64,000 nt of DNA, from NCBI RefSeq assembly GCF_000715075.1, contig NC_134082.1, positions 140,108,948 through 140,172,947 on the forward strand. The letters run 5' to 3'. The stretch comes from Nicotiana tabacum (Eukaryota > Streptophyta > Magnoliopsida > Solanales > Solanaceae). Every line of letters begins with the position of its first letter. Positions within the stretch are counted from its first letter, which is position 1. This document shows, one piece after another, positions 57,522 to 64,000 of the stretch. A model generated the notes under the pieces. The model saw only the letters and a program-made list of their open reading frames with translations, had not been told where the DNA came from and did no database searches. The translations under genes were made by a program, and so were the position numbers.

Positions 57522-60500
57522 TGCTGTCGTGCCCCCTTTTTTCTCGCAAAGTTCGGGTTTCGACATTCATTGGGAAAAACTCATTTCCTTTTGGGAATTG
57601 GGTATTTGAATTAGAAGAGTCACCACCTAACGGATTTAAGGTGCGTTAGGGCACCTAAAGCAAATAACTCATGAAACCGGTTTGCATTACTAGAGATTGG
57701 GTAAGGGCTCAAAATAACCTTAAGGGGAAGGTGTTAGGAACCCCTCGCGGTCCACAATGGTGGGTCTCGGTCGAACTCAATTATGTAAATTAGTCATTTA
57801 ATAAATAGGCAGTCTAAGCACATATATAAGATAAAGGAAATTTGATAGATAAGCAGTCTAAGCACACATATGTAAATAAGATGAGGGAAGTCCTAGGTTT
57901 GCTAGCCTATAGAATCACATCTGTACAATATCCGGTAAGCCTTCCTCAATTAGAGGGGTTACACATGGCATTGGCGCACATGCCATCATATCCTTTACTA
58001 CCCAATTATCCTCCCCTTGGTCATATCCTAAAGCATTCTAGCAATCTTAAGATGTATCATATGCGTGCACTACCCGTCCCTTTACTTATATAGTCCTAGA
58101 GGTATTTAGGACTTCTAGTTAAGGTGGATCTAGACTCTACTATAGTAATTAAAATGAGAAAACGCTAGGCGACAAGCAAAACATGTAGGACTGGACCAAG
58201 AATAGAATAGTTAAAAGGTTCACATTTTACCTCTACAAATAAAGCAAGTAAGTGCACGTCTCAAACAACAGATTTCAGAAAGGCCTTAAAACAGGATATC
58301 TAGGTGAGCATAACAAAAAAAGAATATGCATCATTGTGTTAAGGCGAACTGATATAGACCTATTCAGTTTGCCTACTGAATTTTTAGAACCTGCTGAATC
58401 TGGGCAGTCACAAACAAGCAAAGCATAGTTTTACAGTTTTTATTAGACCTTAATTACTTATAGGATTGCCTAGGCGTGGATCAGTAATACCCTATAAAAA
58501 TGTTGTCTAAATGCAATCAGAATTCTGGAATCAGTTTAAAACAAATTGAACTTATTATGTCCTATAGGCATGCTGGTCTATTACATTACAGAACTAATTT
58601 ATACACACTTATCTCTATGACATCTAAGTGTTGGGATTGTTTTTTAAATAATTTTTTTAATAAACGAGATAGTTATTGATGCAGACATGGTTTAAAGCGA
58701 ACACAAATACAGCCCTAAAGTAGGACCTCTAATGCACAAAGACTAGATGTTTTTTATTTGGCAGAATTATAGCATTAACTTAATAACAGGATTCCTAGAC
58801 GATCATGATTATGCAGAAACAGAATTTGTAACAAATGAGATAGTGAGCTTATAACATGTTGTCTAGTATGCCCAGTAATCCTAGAAGCATGGTTTCTAAT
58901 GCAGGTAAAACGTAGTGTAAACCTAAAGCATGATATCTAAAGCAGGCAAGCATAATATAGACCAAAAGCATGATTTCTAATGCAAGTAAGCATAATGTAA
59001 ACCTAGAAGCATGATTTCTACTCGGTTTCCCCACTAAAATCATATACGAATCCCTCATTTTCACTAATTTCCCCCAATATGTGTTTACAAAGATTATTAT
59101 TACAGATCAACATTAATAATGAATTACAAAAGTAAAATTGCTACAACTATAGGGAGCCTGAATATAGGCCCAAAGGATAAACCCGACAAACCAGGCCTTC
59201 AAACAGTCTCAAATACCACTTCTCATAGTGCTAGGGGATATCTTAATGTATAAAAGTTCCCAAGGGAATCAAAGACCCAGGGCAGTGCTCACACCAAAGC
59301 CCCCTTTAAAGATCAACAGCTTGTACAGTGTGGAATAGCCAGCCCCGGTGTGTCAAAGTTCAGAGGGATCTCATGGAATCCAAAGCAATGCTCACACTGA
59401 AGGGGCAGGACCCTAGATGTTCTAAGAATTTGAAGTGGATAGTGATTTATAAGAGTAGTTTTGAGAAAAGCAATTTTAGCAAACAGAGCCATTCAATTCC
59501 TGGAACTTAGGCAAAGGTTCCAACAAACAAACAACATTCAGAAATTACTTAAATTAGCTACTACTAAGTGACCAAACACAAGGCAGGCATGCTAAGGATC
59601 AAATAACCACATGCAAAAGCGAAGCAATGATTGGGAGTAGTAAAATTTAGAACATGCAGGCAGGTGGGAGGTAATAGACATAGATCCAATTTAGATATGG
59701 ATAAACATAGAAATTTGAGGAAAAGAAGGAACCCATAATTCTAATTAAAACAGAAGTAAACATGCTATTGTAGTTTATGGGAGCAGTAGGCATGCTAGTG
59801 CAATAAACACATAGACTGAACATTAATGAACATGCTAGGAAACACATAGTTGAACATACAGATTGAGCAGAAGTAACCACATAGACTAGACAGAAGAAAT
59901 CATATTAGTAAACACATGGATTATACCGAAGTAACATGCTTGGTAAACATATGGATTTAAACAGAAATATACAAGCTGATAGATACATGGATTCAAATAG
60001 AGATAAACATGTTGGTAAACACATGGATTTAAACAGAAGTAAACATGCTAATAAACACAGGTTAATCGAATGGCAATAGTAGAGGCATACCAGTTGGGAA
60101 TTCACAATAAAAGAATGAAGTAAAGAGGATCAAAGATCTAGTCTTGGCTTCCAGCCGACTATATAGTGCAGCAGAAAGTAGCAGTAGATTGCAATAGAGA
60201 GAGAGCAAGAATTTTTAAGTGTTAGAGTTGTGTGAACTATTGTTCGTGTCCTTAAGAGGTAAAATAAGAGTATATATATGGTACTTACAGAGTAGAGCAA
60301 ATAAGGTAAAGGGAATCAGAAGTCAGTCAATTAGGGGGCAATCAAAATAATTACAGAATCAATTCATGTAAGGGAGTCTGGAATAGATCCCTTTATTATG
60401 GGTAATCACGTAACAACAAAAAAGGGTTAATTAGGGTAAAGAATCCAAATCATACCAAATAGGGAATCAATAAGAATCCCCAAATTAACTTACTAAGGCA

Positions 60501-61126
60501 AGACAAATAAATATTGTAAATAAGGTAAGGAAAATAATCAAATAATCAATCAAGTTTGATAGGGATAGAAAATTAGGGTAAAATAACTCTGATTGAGTTT
60601 CAAATAAGGCAAGAAATGGGTTTAAGAGCCAATTAGGTTACAACCCATAAATCAAGCAATCAATCATATGAATAAGGTAATAATAAGTAATTAGAGACCA
60701 ATCAAGGGTTAATCAACCCATAAATTGGAAAGATACGCCAATTAGGAACCTCTGGATTAAGTAAAGCAAGTAGTAATCAATAAATTATTTTAGCAAACAA
60801 TGAAACCCTAGATAATTTAGTTAATCAGTCAATTATTCAAACAATAAAGGATAAAAATGTTGAAATCAAACAATGAACAGTAAAGCAATCAAGCCTAGAA
60901 CATAGTCATTATAGAAATATTAAGCAAAACATGAGACGTTTCAGAAAACCCTTTGCAAAAATAGACGAAGCAGAAACCCTAATTTGTAAAAATACTTAGA
61001 GTTGATTAATAGTAGGGGATCAGAAAATTCTTAAGGAAAACGGCCGTGGAACTTGAAATCACTTCAGATACATAGAGGTCCAACCAAAAAATAACGAGAA
61101 AACCAAACCCTAATATAACAAAGTGC
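57522..61126 (-). repeat. 5' LTR of element B (cut by a LINE)
   Basis: Starts TGCTGTCGTGCCCC and matches 14322-16540 plus 20014-21446 in order. At AAAGTGC (about 61126) the match stops abruptly and LINE sequence begins. The missing 1.1 kb of LTR should lie right of the LINE, outside the window. It lacks the Helitron and so gives the empty site (about 59710-59715). Confidence 0.9.
60271..60279 (-). promoter_or_regulatory. Probable TATA box in B 5' LTR
   Basis: Minus strand ATATATATA at the place equivalent to 20584-20592. Confidence 0.45.
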
Positions 61127-61331
61127 ACTTGCTAAATTATTTATCTAACTTGTGGTGGGACGCGAAAATAGTAACGCTGTCACTATTCACCGGACCATAA
61201 CTCCGGTGTCCGGTAGTGGAAAATTACAAGATTGGTGTCAAAAGAACCTGCTACTCTTTGCGCACAATCCTCAATTGGTTTCATAGTCAAATTCATAGCC
61301 AATTGTTCTAGATCTTAATTTCTTTTTTCAC

Positions 61332-63654
61332 GTGCACTGTAGCATCGAGAATTTCCAGAAATTCAGTTCTTCATCAGATGTTTTGATGAGAATTGAGGCA
61401 GCCATGGCTGCTGCGAGCTCTCCCCAGCCTTTGGCTGTGGGAGAGACAAATCAAAACACTAATGAAACAAATCCAAACGTGATGCCAAAACAATCCTATG
61501 CTGCGCTGATTCAAAAAATGAAATCTGCTGCAACCTCGTCAAAACCGGAGTTAACTCCTGTCCATATGGTTCATGAAGAACCAACTGTAGAATTCACAGT
61601 TGAAGAGGTGAACACTTTCACCATCGAAGAAGGACTGCATCAGGCAATAATTCTCAAATTTTCATATGGCAAACCAGATATTCAAGAGTTACGACAGTTA
61701 ATTCCGGAACAATTCGATGTCAAAGGTTATTGCAACATTGGATAGCTAGAATTTCTTCATATCTTGGTACGTTTTGATCTCTTTGAAGATTATGTTCAGG
61801 TTTTGTCAAGATCTACTGTTTATGTTAAGGCGAAGGGAGATGAATTTTTCTTTAGGACGTTTCCATGGACGTTAGGATTCAATCCTCGTGAAGAAACTTC
61901 AAGAGCTGTGGCATGGATTTCTTTGCCTGATTTGCCTGCAAATTTTTTCGCAAAGAAATCTTTATTGTCTATAGCTTCAGCAGTAGGGAAACCTCTTGAA
62001 ATTGATAAAGCAACTCAAGATCGAACAAGACCAAGTACGACAAGGGTTAAAGTCTTGATTAATTTATTAAACAAACATCCTAAGAGAGTTCGAATAAATA
62101 TCGTGACAAGAATTCTGGGAGAATTGTGGAACATTATCAGCATATAGTGTTTGACAATCTACCAGAATACTGTACTTGTTGTAAGCACCAAGGGCATGAT
62201 GAAAACTCATGCCGCAGGAGGATCGAGGATGGTAAGGAAACTGTTGCTCGAGGAGATGTAGTGGAAGGCTTGGGCAGTCTCGACAAATTAGCTGGTGATT
62301 CCAGGGATTACCTTAATGCCAAGAGAGCTGTGCAACTGAGGGATCAAGAGGCAAAGGAAAATCCTGTAGAGCAGCAGGCTTTACACACAGAGGGTGGAAT
62401 GTTAATTGATACTGGGAACAAGGATAAAATTATGAATCGTGTAGTGGACGATAATCAGGTAGCAGAAGATTCCAAGATTGCCAAAGGTCCTATAAAGTCA
62501 GCAGTAGTGAGTAATGAAATACAAAATCAATCTTCAGATAAGGTCAATGACATGGGTGATGCAGGACAAAGTCGTGTAGTGGCTAGGAGTGATGCTGTGG
62601 GTGTTAGTGATTTAGATGCACCACATGATGCAGTTCCAGTTGTGCCTATAGAAGAGGTGTTGAAGTTGGACAAGGGACCTCCTAAACCCTCTAGAGATAT
62701 CCCTGCCTCTACTATATTTGCACGAATGTACCTAGCTATTGCTGGTGCATTGAAAGCTGCTGCAGATCGAGCTATAGGTAATGCACCTCATGTGAATGAA
62801 GCAATTGATAGAGCAGCAGGAGATCAGCAACAACACAATTGATAGCTGGAGTTGTTACTGAATCTGGGCAGCAGCAGCAACTCATTGCAAACACTGCAGC
62901 TGGAGGTGTTACTGAATCTGGGCAGCAATATGTGGTGACAACCAAACAAGCTATTATGCAACAGAGGCAATATGAATATTTGGCTAGCTTTGAATCTGGA
63001 CAACAACTGCAGAATGCTAACACTTCACTCCAACAGCAGCAGCAAATAGGGAACACATCAAGAGCAACAGTCCTTTCATCAAATTCAAGACAACAACAGG
63101 ACATTACTGTAAGCAATATGACTGGACAACAATAACAACTTGAAAGCACACCAAGTACTGCAATAATGAACTCAAATGCTGGACAGAAACAACAAGAATC
63201 CAGTACTCCTATGATTTCTGAAGAAGATAGAAAACTGCTTGATGCATTGGCAAACTCTACACATCGAAACTCAGTAAGTTCAATGCAAATTGTTAGTACA
63301 GGAAATGTGAGTAAAAACAGGAATAAAATGCAAGTCATAAAGCAACATCACAACACGACAGCTTTGGAAAATACACAACAAGGAAATGATTTGATGACAC
63401 AGGACCTCGTCAACAACTATCCGCATCCTGTGAATGTGGATAGAGATATGTATGAGGAAGGAGAAGAAGATGCTATTTTGAAAGAATGCCATGCATATGC
63501 AAAACAAGGTGATTTATCTCTTATGCATAGCGGCAAAATAATGAAAGCACATACAGGGAAAAATAGTTGGGACGACAAGGTCAGTGATTTTTTAAATGTT
63601 AGGCGACCTCCAATGAGAGTTGCCAAACAAAAGAAGGCTACCCCAACTACCTAA
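61332..63654 (+). pseudogene. LINE ORF1, broken
   Basis: An ATG at 61332 or the more likely 61404 (MAAASSPQPLAVGET) opens ORF1. A TAG at 61743-61745 breaks it; the same frame resumes at 61764 with VRFDLFEDYVQVLSRSTVYV, FFFRTFPWTLGFNPREE and AVAWISLPDLPANFF (DUF4283-type RNA-binding part). A frameshift near 62130 leads to 62126-62842 with the knuckle CTCCKHQGHDENSC (C-X2-C-X4-H-X4-C, about 62174-62213). A Gln-rich tail with repeated TESGQQ phrases follows in another frame (62839-63135, TAA, 63166-63654). ORF1 proteins bind the LINE RNA. Three or more lesions make this copy inactive. Confidence 0.82.
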
Positions 63655-64000
63655 ACGAGGTCAAACCGTTCAAAAAAGAAGTCATGAATTTTGAAGACAT
63701 TTTGAAGAGCTGGGACAGTGATGACAAAGAATTACAAATGGAAGAATTTACAAGTTTGGGCAAGAAGGGACAACAATTTAATTCCTTCTTCATTTTATTC
63801 TACCATTATGTTAGTATACTCATTTGTAATATCATCACAGAGTATGTTATAAACTCTGTGATGATCATTTAATATTTGGTACTCTCCAGTTCTTATTTTT
63901 TACATGCATGCTCGTAGGTGAGGCTATTTTACGCCTCAATAGGATTAGTAAGATAAGGTTTAACCCGATTTGTGTTACCTTGGTCCTATGCCTTTGGAAA
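63655..64000 (+). other. LINE sequence after ORF1
   Basis: A short frame at 63684-63872 begins MNFEDILKSWDSDDKELQME and may be the end of ORF1 in a shifted frame. The rest is an inter-ORF stretch; ORF2 was not reached. Confidence 0.45.

Larger units (their letters stand above)
14322..61126 (-). mobile_element. Element B: giant Tat/Ogre-type Ty3/gypsy element, interrupted three times
   Basis: The element reads right to left: 5' LTR from 57522 rightward, PBS 57504-57521, ORF1, gag, protease, RT/RNase H/aRNase H, integrase, long 3' region, 3' LTR 14322-22567. Inner borders are fixed by PBS and PPT; the LTRs match over their common length. Inserted DNA not belonging to B: the Helitron (16541-20013), element A with its TSD copy (23197-46230) and the LINE (from about 61127). 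Without these, the visible part of B is about 20 kb. The right end of the 5' LTR lies beyond the window, so the TSD (TAACA on the left at 14317-14321) cannot be checked. All genes are broken. Confidence 0.92.
61127..64000 (+). mobile_element. LINE (L1-type), 5' part
   Basis: LINE sequence begins where the B LTR is cut. A GC-richer 5' untranslated stretch (61127-61331) leads into an ORF1 with a DUF4283-like domain and a zinc knuckle, typical of plant L1 elements. ORF2 (endonuclease/RT) should follow beyond the window end. The 3' end and target duplication are out of view. Confidence 0.8.

Noticed and set aside
62772..63338. 188-codon minus-strand ORF rich in Cys and Ser
   Set aside because: Antisense shadow of the Gln-rich CAG/CAA repeats in LINE ORF1.

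Overview
This window is plant nuclear DNA made almost entirely of transposable elements nested inside one another. Element types, AT content, intron style and long Tat/Ogre-type LTRs point to a dicot, most likely Solanaceae (Nicotiana/Solanum/Capsicum-like); that assignment is an inference from family resemblance. I see no intact host gene, rRNA or tRNA gene, and no CRISPR array. Almost every protein-like reading frame is a broken part of a retrotransposon.

Layout, left to right. 1-681: the end of a Ty3/gypsy LTR. 1105-7133: a degenerate Ty1/copia element on the minus strand with short LTRs. 7663-12922: a second, complete but dead Ty1/copia element on the plus strand with a perfect 5-bp target duplication (ATTCT). 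12928-14321: low-copy-looking sequence with a relic of a GRF zinc-finger gene. From 14322 to past 61126 lies one very large minus-strand Tat/Ogre-type Ty3/gypsy element, here called B. Its 3' LTR is at 14322-22567 and its 5' LTR starts at 57522. Three later insertions interrupt B: a Helitron in its 3' LTR (16541-20013), a complete 23-kb plus-strand Tat/Ogre-type element, here called A (23197-46225, LTRs of about 4.4 kb, TSD ACACC), in its 3' untranslated region, and a LINE (from about 61127 to beyond the window end) in its 5' LTR.

Elements A and B share an order: LTR, PBS of the TGGCGACTCTGCTGGGGA type, a long leader, an extra ORF1 (plant-mobile-domain-like N-terminus plus coiled coil), gag, protease with a G-patch-like tail, a probable intron, RT, RNase H, a second archaeal-type RNase H, integrase, a long 3' untranslated region with tandem arrays, PPT, LTR. 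A carries only a few stops and frameshifts; B is far more decayed, which fits A being younger and inserted into B. The Helitron carries fragments of an RPA-like (DUF223) gene and of a RabE/Rab8-type GTPase gene, both with intron remnants and stops.

The most interesting signals are in the noncoding parts of A and B. (1) An array of about 39 short hairpins in B in which both stem arms change together while the loop stays nearly fixed. (2) A recurring module (GAACTACG...CTGATTC-stem-loop-GATACGTAGGCA) found several times in A and B with compensating stem changes. (3) A leader hairpin with an invariant TTGTCCG loop in both elements. (4) About ten copies in the 3' untranslated region of A of a motif identical to the 3' end of the primer tRNA implied by the PBS. 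These look like structured RNA (or DNA) elements of this retrotransposon group and are the best candidates for something undescribed.
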